Source: Ditylenchus dipsaci (taxonomy: Eukaryota; Nematoda; Chromadorea; Rhabditida; Anguinidae). Taken from it: a stretch of 64,000 nucleotides of DNA. Shown in pieces: positions 1 to 10,459 of the stretch. How positions within the stretch are numbered: the first letter of the stretch is position 1; each line of letters opens with the position of its first letter. The notes beneath the pieces are model-generated. The model made no database searches, had not been told where the DNA came from, and saw nothing but the letters and a program-made list of their open reading frames with translations. Both the position numbers and the translations under genes were made by a program. Location: contig SADC01001278.1 in NCBI GenBank assembly GCA_004194705.1, forward strand, positions 62,001-126,000. Reading direction: 5' to 3'.

Positions 1-1259
1 TTAGAAAAAAGTGGGCTTTTTCGGGAATGGTATTCCTTCAACTTTTTTACGTGACACCTGCTATTGTAACAACTTATTTAACAACTGTCACTAACCAGAC
101 GGCTACACATTATATTAAAACGGTAGTTTATAAAACTGAGCATATTCTTATTTCGAAAAGGTGGCTTTATGCAACAATCCAGTCTGTTTGCCTTAGTCAC
201 TTTTTGTTCAATGCTAAAATGGGCACATATGGGTTGTCCATGTAATATGTGAAAACACACTCAACGCTCTCTATAACAACTTTTAAGGGACCGGCCAAAG
301 TTTTTTTTTAAAGGATGCCGTTTGCCAAAATTTTGGTTGAAATAAAAGTTCAAATGCTATTATGTAAACTCATATACAAAAAAGCAGTCGAAAAGTAAGA
401 TCTATTAGAGCAGGGTTCGAAATAAAAAATTTCGAAAAAGGACATCTGGGTAGAAAGGACATTTTGAACATTTTTGAAGAAAAAGGGTCATTTTATCCAG
501 TGCTTATTGCTATTTTTGAGCAGAAAAAGATTTTGACTAAAAACTTCAAAAATAAAAAGATTTTAGGTCCCAGAAAAGAATAAATCTTTTTAAAAAGGAC
601 GATATCGAACCCCGTATTAGAGTGATTCTATTTTAGAACTACCCTGAATTATTAGACTTTTTTACATCTCATTCCTGTTTTATTTTCGCCAGTGATTTTA
701 AAGTTTACATTTACTTTGCTGTTTGCTGTATTCAACTGCTGCTAATAACATTTATTTTTGTATTTGTGGTATTTTGGATACTTTATTACTTGCAGCAAGA
801 AAAAGTTCAGAAATCAATTAAAACTTTTCGTCTGCAAAGATCATTGAGCATTGCACTTGGGTTTCAGGTGGCTATTCCTGGTTTAATGATTGTGATTTCG
901 TTAATACTCATTCTTGTTAACAGTACAAAAAAAGGTGTTCAAGGTAAGTTAAAATTTAATCCAATCAAACGAACTTTATGAATTTTACAAAACAAGAGAT
1001 GGACTGAAGGTTGAGAATCGCTTTCAAGCACCTTATTAAAAGCCACAAAAAAATAAAAGACCATACCCTAAAAAATCGGTACCCATTCAAATCATAATTT
1101 TTGTCATTTTCAGTTATTAGTTTTGCTGCCTTTATACTCTCTAGTTTGCACACCGCAGCCAATGGAATAATTATGCTGTTACTAATTCGCACATACCGAG
1201 AATACTTGCTTGAAAAGCTTAAGAAATTATATTTATTCAAGAAATTAGTATTTGTTTAA
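1..1259 (+). CDS. 3' exons of an SRH-like nematode chemoreceptor (7TM GPCR)
   Basis: Three exons read as the C-terminal half of a nematode serpentine receptor: up to 122, 637-943 and 1114-1259 (stop 1257-1259). Junction phases agree (0 at 122/637, 1 at 943/1114), with donors GTAGTT and GTAAGT and acceptors TTTTAG and TTTCAG. The middle exon gives a hydrophobic run (TM5), a loop with KTFRLQRSLSIAL, then TM6 opened by QVAIPGLMIVI. The last exon gives TM7 ending in RTYREYLL and a basic tail. A K-T-x-x-LQ loop before an IP-containing TM6, and a PYR-like motif after TM7 (here TYR), are typical of SRH/STR-class receptors, which act in sensory neurons. The N-terminal half lies outside the window. 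The intron 123-636 carries a hAT MITE. The subfamily call is inference; the exon ending at 122 is the least certain. Confidence 0.68.
256..300 (+). repeat. Fragment of a pogo-like MITE end
   Basis: The stretch around TCAACGCTCTCTATAACAAC, followed by an AAGGGACCGGCC-like block, matches the left end of the complete element at 60521-60686, which has TCAACGCTCTCTGTAACAAC and AAGGGACAGGC. No right end is visible, so it is a truncated copy inside the receptor intron. Confidence 0.6.
411..614 (+). mobile_element. hAT-like MITE with perfect 8-bp TSD
   Basis: The 204-bp element begins CAGGGTTCGAAAT and ends ATATCGAACCCCG, so its termini are inverted repeats. It is flanked by the direct repeat TATTAGAG at 403-410 and 615-622, an 8-bp target duplication as hAT transposases make. 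The interior is AT-rich without coding. The element at 60263-60474 is a second copy in the opposite orientation. It sits in an intron of the SRH-like gene. Confidence 0.85.
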
Positions 1260-2474
1260 GAATAAACAATTAGTCAAAAATAACATATATTCATTCAAAG
1301 TAGTAGAGTGTATCGGCTTCAGTGTACACTTGGTTAACAATAAAAATATATTCCTAAAGACAAAGCATGCAACTTCAATTATAATTAGGATAAATTATTA
1401 TCTTTACTTGGTTTTCTGGATAGATACTGGATTTATGAAAAACTGTGTAAAAGTAATTACGAACTTTAATTGCGAACAAAGTACGAATACACCTGCGAAT
1501 AAGAAAAAATCAGGCTAACTTATACTTTATCAATGCTCCAGAAAAGCAGTTTAAACCACTTCCAAGACAACTTTAGCCTCAACTTTAGGCACAGAGTTAT
1601 GAAAACGATAAAAACGTATTTTTAGGGCGCGGAAAGCTATTTTCATTAAAAAACGGCCTAAATTTGACTTCTCGATTTAGGAGACGATCCTTCGGTGGCT
1701 TGGGGGCTTTAGAACACATCTTGAGAGTTAAAGATGCGCAAACTCAGTTACCTCCGAAATTATTCCAAGTAAGACTCTGGATCAAAAATGCATATGGGAC
1801 TCTTTTTCGCCCAGCTCCGATAATTATAAAAACACGCTTTCAAACATTTTCGTGGCCTAAAATGTACTCCGGTCGAAACTTTTCAGCTCGTACGAGAAGG
1901 ATTATAAAATGAGCCGAAAATATTGAATAAGAAGTGTTAGTACAAAGTGCGAGAACGAAAATAGTGTTATAAAGCACGAGTAGGAATGGATTTAAAAAAT
2001 TCCTAGCACTGATAAGGTAGCTCGCCTCGGTCCCTATTGAAAAAAATTTAAACTTTAGTCACAAATTTTTTTAGATGACCAGATAACGAACATTTGCCAC
2101 CACTTGTTGAGATTTTTCTATTCAGCCTACAGATTGAGCTAATTGAAAAATAATTTAAATCTACAAAATTTCCGGACAAGCTAATAACTTTACATTTTTT
2201 ACTGTCAATTGACATGCCCTTTGACATTCTCACAAATCACATACGAAAACAAAATTAGAGAAGCGAGGCAAAACAGCGGGGTCAGAACCGGTTGATCACT
2301 GCCAGCAAGAGAACAATTTCCCCTCTTGCCAGCCGTCTTTTTTCTTTTCTTCCCACACTCACCTTCAATCAATAAATAATCGCCCTTTACATTCACCACA
2401 TTCAACTTTTTTCCCACCTACATTGGCCACAACATTGCTTTTTCGCTCCGAATTTCGGTATAAAGTATCTTTGA
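1260..2474. other. Intergenic stretch with one decayed palindrome fragment
   Basis: I find no convincing gene. Positions 1690-1850 are an old, diverged piece of the super-hairpin family: GAGAGTTAAAGATGCGCAA, AAGACTCTGGATCAAAAATG and CTTTTTCGCCCAGCTCC align with GAGAGTTAGAGATGCGCGC, AAGACTCTTGATCAAAAATG and CTTTTTGCCCAGCTCC of the copy near 10.8-10.9 kb. A TATAAA lies at 2459-2464, about 11 nt before the scramblase ATG. Confidence 0.5.
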
Positions 2475-5400
2475 ATGGACTTTTTTGGTCAAGTCCGCCA
2501 AGGAATTGCAAAGGCAGTGCATAAAGCAGCTGCTGATTTGCCTATTTTCCATGAATTCCCAGAGTGCTCTATTTTGAATAGCACGGATAAGCTATCAATC
2601 AAGCTGACCAATGAACATATGTTAGTTTTTTTTGTCTTTATATATAAAAACTTTTTTAATTCAGTTTTACTGTCGGGCTATCTAGATTAGTATACAAACT
2701 AATTTCTACAAAAAAAAACATTTGCTCAACATATTTCCCTTCACTTACAACAACACGATGCAAGCATTTATTCTTTTTGGGAAGTCGTCCACGATTTTGT
2801 TTATTGTCGCTAGCTCTATCTTGTACACTTCAACCACGATAAAAAATCCTTAATTTATTATTATTACTTGGCACCAAGGGTTCTTGACAAGTAGAGTGGG
2901 TGGGTATAGGATACCCACCCCACTGAACTATAGTATACCCACCCCACTCAACTATAGTATACCCACCCCACTCAACTATAACGACTATAAAAACTATAAA
3001 ACTGTAAAAATTCAAATATAAAAAAGTATCTGCATCCTATTATATGATAACTATTATATGTCTCATTGAAAATGTAATAAAAATTTATAAGTCTTTGAGT
3101 CTGGGTGGGTATACTATAGTTGAGTGGGGTGGGTATACTATAGTTCGGTGGGGTGGGGGAACTTATGTACTTGGGGGGGGGCGCATTTTTTGCACATTTG
3201 TAAATCATGTTTAAACGACTTCTAAGTAATTTTTATATGCTTAAAACGATTAAAAAGTTGTTTTCTGACACTTTTCCACGTAAAAAATAGATTTTTTGAA
3301 AAAAAATTCTTTGGCCAAAATAAGACTTATTGCCTTGGGGACCAAGGCAAAACACCTTGTATTAAGGGATTCTACCGCGTTTTGGTCACTGGAGCTGGGC
3401 AAAAAGAGTCGCTTAATGCATTTTTGATCAAGAGTCTTGCTCGGAATTATGTCTAAGGTATGTGGGTGTGCGCATCTCTAACCAACCAAGCCCCCTGCGC
3501 CCCCGAAGGGGCGCAGGGGGCTTGGTTGCTTGGGGTTGAGATGCGCACACCCACATACCTTAGACACAAATCACTCGAAAGTGACTCTGGATGCATGAAA
3601 AAACACGCATACCAGAGTTATTTATGCGGTAGGTCCCAGTTAACAAAACTATGTTCAAATTCCATCTTTTGGAGATATTCATCTAAGTCCTCTTTTAGTT
3701 TCAAAAATCCATTTTTTATGTAGCAAACTGTCCGAAATTAACTTTTTTATCGTTTTAAGCATATAAAAATTACTTAGAAGTCGTTTAAACATGATTTACA
3801 AATTAGTAAAAAATGCGCCCCCCAAGTAAATAAGTGCCGGGGTGGGTATATTATAGTTGAGTGGGGTAAGTATACTATAATTTAGCTATTTTGTGAAGTA
3901 TCTGCATCCTATTATATGATTATATCAGTGTCATTATCAGTGGCGTACGCAGGAATTTCTGACGGGGGGGGCACCAGGCCATTTTCAGGCCATTTTATCT
4001 ACACCGTTTTTCAAATTTTCGAGGCCATTTTACCTACACCGTTTTCGGAAAAATCTGACGGGGGGGGGCACGTGCCTCCCCCCTGCGTACGCCCCTGCTC
4101 ATTATAAATGTAATAAAAATTTATAAGTCTTTGAGTCTGGGGTGGGTATACTATAGTTGAGTGGGGTGGGTATACTATAATTTAGCCACCACACCATAAT
4201 GTAACAAATATTACAGAGAGAAAGAAAAACGAGACACAGTTAGAGCAAAATTTAAAAAAATCAAACACTTAAAATCTAACAGTAGTCCAGGTTCAATTAT
4301 ATAATTCAAATATGTTTTAGTCAGAACCCGGCCTGGAAACCTCAAGTGGCCGACCAGCTGATCTACTCAATCAAGAACGAGGATAACCGCAAGCAAACTG
4401 TGGTCAATGGTCATTTTCATGGTATCGGCACTGATCAAGGCATTGTGCTTAAAAATATGGCTGGAAAACCAATCATGATTGTGAGCTTACCCAATTATTC
4501 CGCCAACTCACTTGGCAAACTGCTCCATCCCTCTTCAGCCACTATGTACAAAGTTAGATTTATTTACATTGATAAGCTTACAATGGGCAATAGGCGAATA
4601 TAGGCGTCTTTATCGTGTATGTAACTATTAGTGAATGTAAATTAAAACTGAGCTTGAACACAAAAATCCACTTTAAATCCAAGATAAAATTCACCATCCC
4701 ACTACCTCCACTATACGTGTTCATGCTTAAAAGAAAGTGAGTGTACGGTGAGATATATAATATAGTTTTGGAAAACCTGGCGGAAAACTGGACCTTAACA
4801 CAAAAGTAGCGGCCCATAGACATACACATGCCAAAGACTATTACAGATGAATATTTCCAAAAAATACTATTATACTATACCGACTATTTTAGAGAAAAGG
4901 GGTTATTTCAAAAAAGAATAGAAAAAAAGATAAATAAAAGTTATACAGTCGACTCTCCAATAACGAGACCCCTGGAGACCAGCCTCAGGAGTTCGTTATT
5001 GGGAGAGTTCGTTATTTGAAGAGTTCGTTATTGAGAGAGTTCTTTAACCAAAAAAATTAGAAGTTCGTTATACGGAGAGTTTTTACCAAAATCATTTTCA
5101 TTCAACCAATGAACAAAACATTTGAGCCAACATCATAACATGAAACATCAATTGTGAGGACGGAAAAAGTTGGTTATTGGATTCTGCTTCAACTTGTTCA
5201 TGCGTTCTTTTGCCAGCAAGTCATCGATTTTGTCACACATTCGAAGCATTGCTGGATAAACTTCATGAGATTCCATGTAGCGTTGCAAGACCTTAAAACC
5301 GTTGAGCGCAACAAGAACAGAGACCGGCTGTTCCTCGACGATTTCCACTTCTATTTCAGCAGCTTCCTCCGGTTCTGGCACTCCCACTTCCACTTGAAAG

Positions 5401-7453
5401 TTTGCTTCTGCGATTTCCTCCAAAGTCATCGGTTGTTTTGTAGCCAGATCGTTGTCAGCACCCAAGAAGTCCATCAGATTGCCTTTCGTTTCTTCTGCAG
5501 CCGCAAGCCTTTCGAACATCTGATTGAGCTCATTAACGTCTTCTTTCTTGACTTCTAGCACTTCTTCAATGTCTTAAACAAATAAGGTATTTTTTATAAA
5601 ATAAAACACTACCTGTTCGTTGATTACAAAGCTCGCCTTTCTGAAGCACCTAGACAACGTCTCTGGCTTGAAGGCATCCCACGATCTTCGAATAAAATGT
5701 AGCGATGAATGACGCGACGCTTCTTACTTAGAGTGCTCAAAATCGATATCTGGAACATATAATTAAGACAACAATATAACTTGGTGAGCTAAACAACAAA
5801 ATAAAAATGAGTGAAAGAAAATCACTGAACTTTTTGGTGTGAATTTAAAAAAATCAATTTTCTTCTTCTTTTTGTTTGCAAATTTTTTAAAAGTTCGTTA
5901 TATAGAGCGTCTTTTTATTAGTCGGGACCGGCTCTAGGTGTTCGTTATTGAGAGAGTTCGTTATTCAGGGGTTCGTTAATGAGAAGGTCCGTTATCAGTA
6001 CTTTGTTGAAAATCCAACCAAACAAAAAAAAGTGTTCGTTATTGAGAGAGTTCGTTATTCAGGGGGTTCGTTATTGGGAGAGTCGACTGTAGTTAAATAA
6101 GTTGAAGATTAACAATGTAAAAAATTTGTGTTTAGATTGTAACAACCCCACACAGCTTGAACTATACTGTCATAAGAAGTCCTTCAAATGAACCTGTATT
6201 GAGGATAGAGCCGGTAAATAAGCTTTTTTGAAATAAATAACAAAAAGATTGTCTAAAAAGAATAAGTAAAAAAATTAGACAGGAGTTCCTGTGTCTAAAT
6301 TTTATCTTGATCACTTTTTGAGCTTTCCAGTCTTCATCCGTTGTAATTTAGAAAGGAAACATGTTTTTAGAATTGGGAAAGCATTTTCCAATCAAAGAAA
6401 TTTTCTTTTAAGAACCAAGGCACATGCCTAGTTTAATCTTTAAAAGTTCTTTAACATACTTTTTCTACTGAACATGTAAAAAATGTACCGAAAGGCAGAG
6501 TTATGCATAAACAGTTTTGCTTGGATTCTTCTCGCAGGTGAACCGGATGACAAAATTTTGACAGACTCCAAAAATTAGGTCAAAAGACTGACGGACTGAG
6601 CTGGGGTGTGGTTCATGTTAATAAAGGGTTCGACTGCACACCTAAATTTAGCCTGATGTGCTAGATATGCTAGGATCAGACCCTTATAAAATTTGGCTAA
6701 AGTTTCAAAAACATCCCCAAATTATGTAAATCCCACTGGAATCTTTAAAACTCGTTGGTCTCGTGGTTTTTTATAACATCTTTAATTTTTTAAGTGAGCA
6801 TGTAGCTCTACTATTATGGTTTCTGATAAGCTGTTTACTGGCTCAATGTCATATGTAAAAGTGGGGAAAAGAATCGCAGGGCTACTTTCTGTTCAAAATT
6901 TTTTTTTAATGTTCAAGAAAACGATGAGAACAATAAATTTTAGGAGCTATTTACACATTTTGAGGGGGGGGGGTAATTTTGCATGATTTGAAGGATGTTT
7001 TCACCTACAGCCCATAAAATTGTGTCTTACCTACTTTTACGTCAGAGAGAATATTAATTGTGATCGAAATTACATCGCGTTTGCATAGAAATGACTTTTA
7101 AAAAGTAAAACATTGCAGGTCTTTATATCGCTGTATCCCATTGGAAAAGCCATTGGGTTGCTAGCTACAAATTGTGTGTACTGGATAAAACGACTTGACG
7201 GCACAATTCTTGGCTATGTTCGCCCTAAGTTAGTTGTCAAAGGAGCAACTTTAGTGGTCAAATTCACGTAAGTACTACCAGAAAAGCAGAAGAATCATTT
7301 CTGAGCCTCGAGTACTTTTGCAGATCAACCCAAAAAGATGTCCAACTAAGAGCTGTTATTCTCGGAGTCTCTGTATTACTTATGATCAACCAAGTGCACC
7401 CACAAATCAAGCATCGTCTGGAAGAGTCTATGAGATTGGCTCAGATGAAATAA
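2475..7453 (+). CDS. Scramblase/LOR-fold-like protein, 218 aa, four exons
   Basis: Exons 2475-2620, 4321-4552, 7119-7267 and 7324-7453 join with consistent phases (2, 0, 2) into 219 codons including stop. Donors are GTTAGT, GTTAGA and GTAAGT. The start has a basic amphipathic N-terminus (MDFFGQVRQGIAKAVHKAA). The middle has alternating beta-like segments such as QLIYSIKNED, GIVLKNMAGKPIMIVSLP and RLDGTILGYVR. The last exon gives KDVQLRAVILGVSVLLMI, a hydrophobic helix preceded by a charged D-x-x-x-(K/R)-A. This order resembles the beta-barrel with buried C-terminal helix of phospholipid scramblases and LURP-one-related proteins, which act at membranes. Scramblases' long proline-rich N-terminus is absent. 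The family call rests on pattern only; the exon structure is strong. Intron 2 holds repeats, a hAT MITE, a super-hairpin and a pogo element in or beside it. Confidence 0.62.
3155..3855. mobile_element. Super-hairpin foldback element, full copy
   Basis: The two halves are inverted copies for about 350 bp each: GTTTAAACGACTTCTAAGTA near 3211 returns as its reverse complement near 3790. The centre is a perfect 20-bp stem (3485-3504 with 3508-3527, AACCAAGCCCCCTGCG...) closed by a GAA loop. On each side ATGCGCACACCC/GGGTGTGCGCAT blocks pair again. A further internal hairpin reads ACTCTGG...CCAGAGT. There is no coding capacity. Related copies lie at 10460-11145, 31135-31465, 37975-38660 and in pieces elsewhere. 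Confidence 0.8.
3938..4097 (+). mobile_element. hAT-like MITE, 160 bp, 8-bp TSD
   Basis: The ends CAGTGGCGTACGCAGG and CCTGCGTACGCCCCTG are inverted repeats with one mismatch. They are flanked by GTCATTAT (3930-3937) and CTCATTAT (4098-4105), a 7/8 duplication. The paralogous sequence near 3061 (TCTCATTGAAAATGTAAT) lacks the element and serves as the empty site. The interior contains two copies of GGCCATTTT...CTACACCGTTTT. Confidence 0.88.
4946..6089 (-). mobile_element. Deleted pogo/Tigger-like transposon, 1144 bp
   Basis: The termini are CAGTCGACTCTCC and GGAGAGTCGACTG inside TA duplications (4944-4945, 6090-6091). Both ends carry several copies of GTTCGTTATTGAGAGA-like words, probably transposase binding sites. 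The interior has minus-strand remnants of the transposase (5148-5690). The N-terminal DNA-binding part and most of the DDE domain are gone, so it cannot move by itself. It lies in intron 2 of the scramblase-like gene, on the opposite strand. Confidence 0.85.
5148..5690 (-). pseudogene. C-terminal remnant of a pogo/Tigger transposase
   Basis: The upstream exon piece, ending near 5613, reads WDAFKPETLSRCFRKASF, the W-x-x-(V/F)-x-x-x-T-(I/L)-x-x-CFRKA-F motif that closes the DDE domain of Tigger/Jerky-type transposases. After a short intron the ORF 5561-5148 gives an acidic stretch (about residues 55-80), then ALNGFKVLQRYMESH and a terminal KQNPITNFFRP, again the usual C-terminal signature (K-Q-x-x-I-x-x-FF). 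The intron phases do not join cleanly and upstream coding is missing, so it is a relic. It defines the enclosing TA-flanked element as pogo-like. Confidence 0.8.
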
Positions 7454-8219
7454 ATCTCTTTTCGGTGATAAAAAGATTTCTATCACAAATTTTCAAATGC
7501 ATACATTGTTTTATTTGAATTGACAAAAACAAGCAAAAACAATGTGAAATTACAAATTGCTGGGTTGTTGGTGTGCAGATGTTTTGTTGCTTTTGTTTCA
7601 TTATTTTAAATTAGCGCCTTTTTAACACACGTATGAGCGCGTCCTAACGTGAACTGACCTGCCTTGCGCCTAAGACATCTCATAAATTAGAAAAGTGACA
7701 AACAGTAACAATATACACAATTGAGAAAATATGCGAATCCAAACGAAATGACACAAAAGTGGCCAAATGACACTACGAGGTGTTGTTGTTAATTCATGGA
7801 TGATTTTGTTTTTTCCTTTTTTGCTTTTTATTTATTTTTATTTACTTTTAAGAACTTCAAAAACACAGAATCAAATGTGGTTTAGATAAAACCAAGAACC
7901 TTAGGTGTTCATTTGGTTGAGGATTTTAATAATTATTATTTTTCACTAGCTTTTATTCAAAAGAATTTTTTTGTAAACATTCAACCCATGATATAAGGAA
8001 TAGTGTTGGTCTCCCTCCCCCGTTTTTCGGGGTGCAGGGGGAAGATTGGAATAAAAAAATTTTGCGGGGGAGGGAGGTAGACTAACCCTAGTAACGACAT
8101 CTATTGAAACCAGGCGAAGGTGCTTTATGTCGGATCAAGTTAAAAAAGGTTTGTTTTTTGCAGCATTAGATTTATATAACCACAAAAAGGAAGGCTATAT
8201 TAAAAATACAATTTTTGGC
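7454..8219. other. Intergenic stretch with a dispersed GC-richer block
   Basis: There is no gene. About 7625-7675 holds a block (GAGCGCGTCCTAACGTGAAC, TGACCTGCC, TGCGCCTAA) that recurs near 16335-16375 with few changes. 8001-8090 is a small inverted repeat described separately. The rest is AT-rich and featureless. Confidence 0.5.
8001..8090. repeat. Short inverted repeat with G/C-rich arms
   Basis: TAGTGTTGGTCTCCCTCCCC at the left faces CGGGGGAGGGAGGTAGAC...TAACCCTA at the right, giving arms of about 22-25 nt around 40 nt. It resembles a tiny MITE, but no target duplication is visible. Confidence 0.5.
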
Positions 8220-8585
8220 TTAATTTTCGATCAAATTATGAGGTCTTTTCAGCCGAAAGTATTCACGTGGAGCAGATTTTTGAGTTTCGCCTTCACTTTT
8301 TCGAATTGAATCCACATATCTAGCCTGGTCAAACTCCTTTGTTGGTGTGTATTTGGGAGCGTCGAAGTGCAGGTCCTGTGATTTGGTCACTAAGGGCTCA
8401 TTCTGACGCTTTTCTCTCAGCCTTTTGAGCTGCAGCAAAAGGGTTATGACTAGAAGGGCGATGAGTACAAGCACCAGTAGAGCAAAAGAGATTATAAACA
8501 CTGGCAGAAATATTGTCAGGGTGTTTAGAAGACGGTTGACACTGCTGGATATGTCCACTAGCAAGTTGTCAATGCTCACTAGAAT
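8220..8585 (-). CDS. Small single-TM protein A (last exon, 121 codons)
   Basis: The exon starts after CTTTTTCAG at 8585 and runs in phase 0 to a stop at 8220. It begins ILVSIDNLLVDISSSVNRLL, then a long hydrophobic span of about 35 residues (FLPVFIISFALLVLVLIALL...), then a hydrophilic basic/acidic tail with KRLREKRQNE and REYFRLKRPH. The layout (short amphipathic lead, one TM, charged tail, last exon split just before the lead) is shared with the genes at 10102, 11401 and 13051 on the same strand, so I take them as a cluster of related membrane proteins. The upstream exon was not found; an intronic or intergenic MITE lies at 8704-8932. Function unknown. Confidence 0.6.
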   Translation of the reverse strand: MLVSIDNLLVDISSSVNRLLNTLTIFLPVFIISFALLVLVLIALLVITLLLQLKRLREKRQNEPLVTKSQDLHFDAPKYTPTKEFDQARYVDSIRKSEGETQKSAPREYFRLKRPHNLIEN

Positions 8586-8703
8586 CTGAAAAAGAGTTTA
8601 TTATTATTTTTAATGGAGTAGAGATAACATGACGGTTTCTTAGTAGTGTTTAACATTTTGCAAGATTAGGCCTACATTATTATACAATCAATATTTGATA
8701 TTA

Positions 8704-8932
8704 GGTCGTGTCAAAAGTTCCGTCGTTTTTTTCAAAATCAATATTTGTGGCGTTGTGTTTTTACCATAGATTTTGTCATCTTTTTTCAAAAGTTTACCAC
8801 TCATTTTTTAGCCAAGATTCTCAGCTACAAAATGAGTGGTAAACATTTTTTAAAAGTTGAAAAAATCTATGGTAAAAACACAACGCCACAAATATTGATT
8901 TTGAAAAAAACTACGGAACTTTTGACACGACC
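8704..8932. mobile_element. Near-perfect palindromic MITE with TA flanks
   Basis: GGTCGTGTCAAAAGTTCCG at the left is reverse-complemented at the right (CGGAACTTTTGACACGACC). TA lies immediately outside both ends (8702-8703, 8933-8934). The arms stay complementary over about 100 bp each (for example GGCGTTGTGTTTTTACCATA), with a small centre. TA duplication and the lack of coding suggest a Tc1/mariner-type foldback MITE. Confidence 0.8.
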
Positions 8933-9487
8933 TAATATAACCATTATTATTGGTACCTTTTTCTAGTACCAAAATACTGAATTTTCACTTTTGTTTTTCA
9001 CTTTTTGTTCCCGATTTGCAAAAAAGATTTTAAAATTAACAACTGTGAAGCCCTGAATCTAAGCTATTTACTAATAAATCTATCTTCAGAGACAGGTTTT
9101 AAAAAATTAAAGATTTAGGGGTTTGAACAGAGGAACTTGGTCAACTTTAGCCAAACATCCAAATCTTCAGATTTTTAAATCCTTTACATGAGGTTAAGGC
9201 CTAGTTAGAAAACTCAGACTCGTGGCTACATATTTATGCATCAACAAAAAAAACTTAATTTATAAAAAAAATCTATGTAAGTTACAATTTGCTACTAGAA
9301 TTCAGTATTTTGGTACTTGTATTCAGTATTACCAAAAAATTGTCCGAACCTTGCCGCGCACTTTTTTCAACCTAGATTTTGAAGTCTTTTTTACATTCTT
9401 CGGTATTATTGTACTCTTTCAAAATGCTCTATCAGACTGCTGAGCCTACTAGAATTTCGTAAAAGTTTGCTAAGGTTGATTGACAAT

Positions 9488-9719
9488 TTAACGTTTTCCT
9501 CTCATAAAAAGAAGTTGTGCCACATCCGAATCAGCACAAAGAAATAACATCCTCATCCGAATAGAACGCATCTTGTCGCTTCGGAAAGAAGCAGAAGACT
9601 GTCCTTGGCCAGATACAATTATTAACGGGAAATTAGTTGCTTTCATAAATTCTAAAATGCGACTGCGCCATTGTTCTTTGAGCCTTGCGAAATGGTTGAT
9701 CAGACCATTGAGCCACAGG
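9488..9719 (-). pseudogene. Possible transposase-derived ORF remnant
   Basis: The minus strand is open for about 77 codons and ends at TAA 9488-9490. It reads ...HFARLKEQWRSRILEFMKA, then FPLIIVSGQGQSSASFRSDK. The latter loosely resembles the hydrophobic-SGDGQ-DSPG-x-x-A(D)K core of one family of animal transposases, but the acidic residue and DSPG are lost. No start, no splice sites and no element ends are seen. The plus strand is also open here. Weak call. Confidence 0.22.
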
Positions 9720-10101
9720 CGTCAAAGTGCTTCAAGCGTCAATACAAATCTCAAACATTCGGATTTTGCTAGTTTTTTTTCAAATGGCACAAGACAAGGC
9801 AAACAAAAATCTGGGCCCATTTTTTAAAAAAGCTTGTGTGTTTATGTCTAAAAAGTATCAAAAAATATTTTTTTTAAATAAGCAAAAGCCTACCCTATCC
9901 AAAGACATATTTCCCAAGTTACTTCGGTCAATTGATGAATAGGTTGATCTCTATGAACTCATTTGATAGTTTAGACCAATTGCAGATCACTAAATTATCG
10001 TTCAAGCATTTTTTGTAAGGTAAAAAGTTGCTGCAAAAGTATCGGCGAATCCAATTCCAGTGAAACTTATGGAAATTTATTTTTAGTGTAAATGTTTTCT
10101 T

Positions 10102-10271
10102 TCAAGCATTATTCAACAAAATAACATATTTTTTGGAACTTCTCAATTTTTTCCACTGTAGCAAAAAACAAGTAGATAAAAGGGCCAGCAACAAATTGAC
10201 TAATAGCAGGACTAGAACAAGCAGCATGACGATGCATTGATTCAAATGGCTGGACAGCTGCGAAAATACTT
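10102..10271 (-). CDS. Small single-TM protein D (last exon)
   Basis: After an acceptor CACCTAG the exon 10271-10102 gives VFSQLSSHLNQCIVMLLVLV..., about 25 hydrophobic residues, then CFLLQWKKLRSSKKYVILL and stop. The lead VFSQLSSHLNQ matches in position the ILVSIDNLL lead of protein A and VLGLLNLEL of protein B. A donor GTAAAT at 10319-10314 leaves a phase-1 exon end that would join in frame, but the start codon of that exon is not identifiable. Probably one more member of the minus-strand small-TM cluster; the tail is much shorter than in A and C. Confidence 0.45.
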
Positions 10272-10459
10272 CTAGGTGAAAGTGTAGGGCTTGAAGTTGC
10301 TAAAACTTGGGTAATTTACCTTCACAAAGTATAAATTTTTTCCCGCAAATGAGTTTTATGACGTTTTGGATAGTTTCTTAAAACGTTTTTTTTATTCGCG
10401 CACCCGAAAAGAGTCAGATTTTTTTATCCACTCTAAAATGTTAAAATGGCGGCACTTAT

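Larger units (their letters stand above)
2893..4190. repeat. Minisatellite-like blocks of a 24-bp self-complementary unit
   Basis: Short arrays of a unit containing TATACTATAGTTGAGTGGGG plus TGGG occur at about 2893-2985 (reverse orientation), 3097-3165, 3838-3890 and 4137-4190 (forward). The core TATACTATAG is nearly palindromic. The arrays bracket the super-hairpin at 3155-3855, and an associated unique flank (TCTGCATCCTATTATATGAT, then TATAAGTCTTTGAGTCTGG) is present twice, near 3030 and near 3905/4125, showing a segmental duplication. All lie in intron 1 of the scramblase-like gene. Confidence 0.75.

Noticed and set aside
2893..3165. Possible CRISPR array
   Set aside because: Repeats are contiguous without spacers and invert around a palindrome; eukaryotic context.
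5154..5558. 134-codon plus-strand ORF
   Set aside because: Antisense shadow of the pogo transposase remnant.
10300..10325. Minus strand reads GGTAAATTACCCAAGTTTTAG, close to the nematode SL1 leader
   Set aside because: It is not followed by a GT donor and no Sm-binding site lies downstream. It overlaps a plausible intron donor of small-TM gene D. Likely chance in AT-rich DNA.
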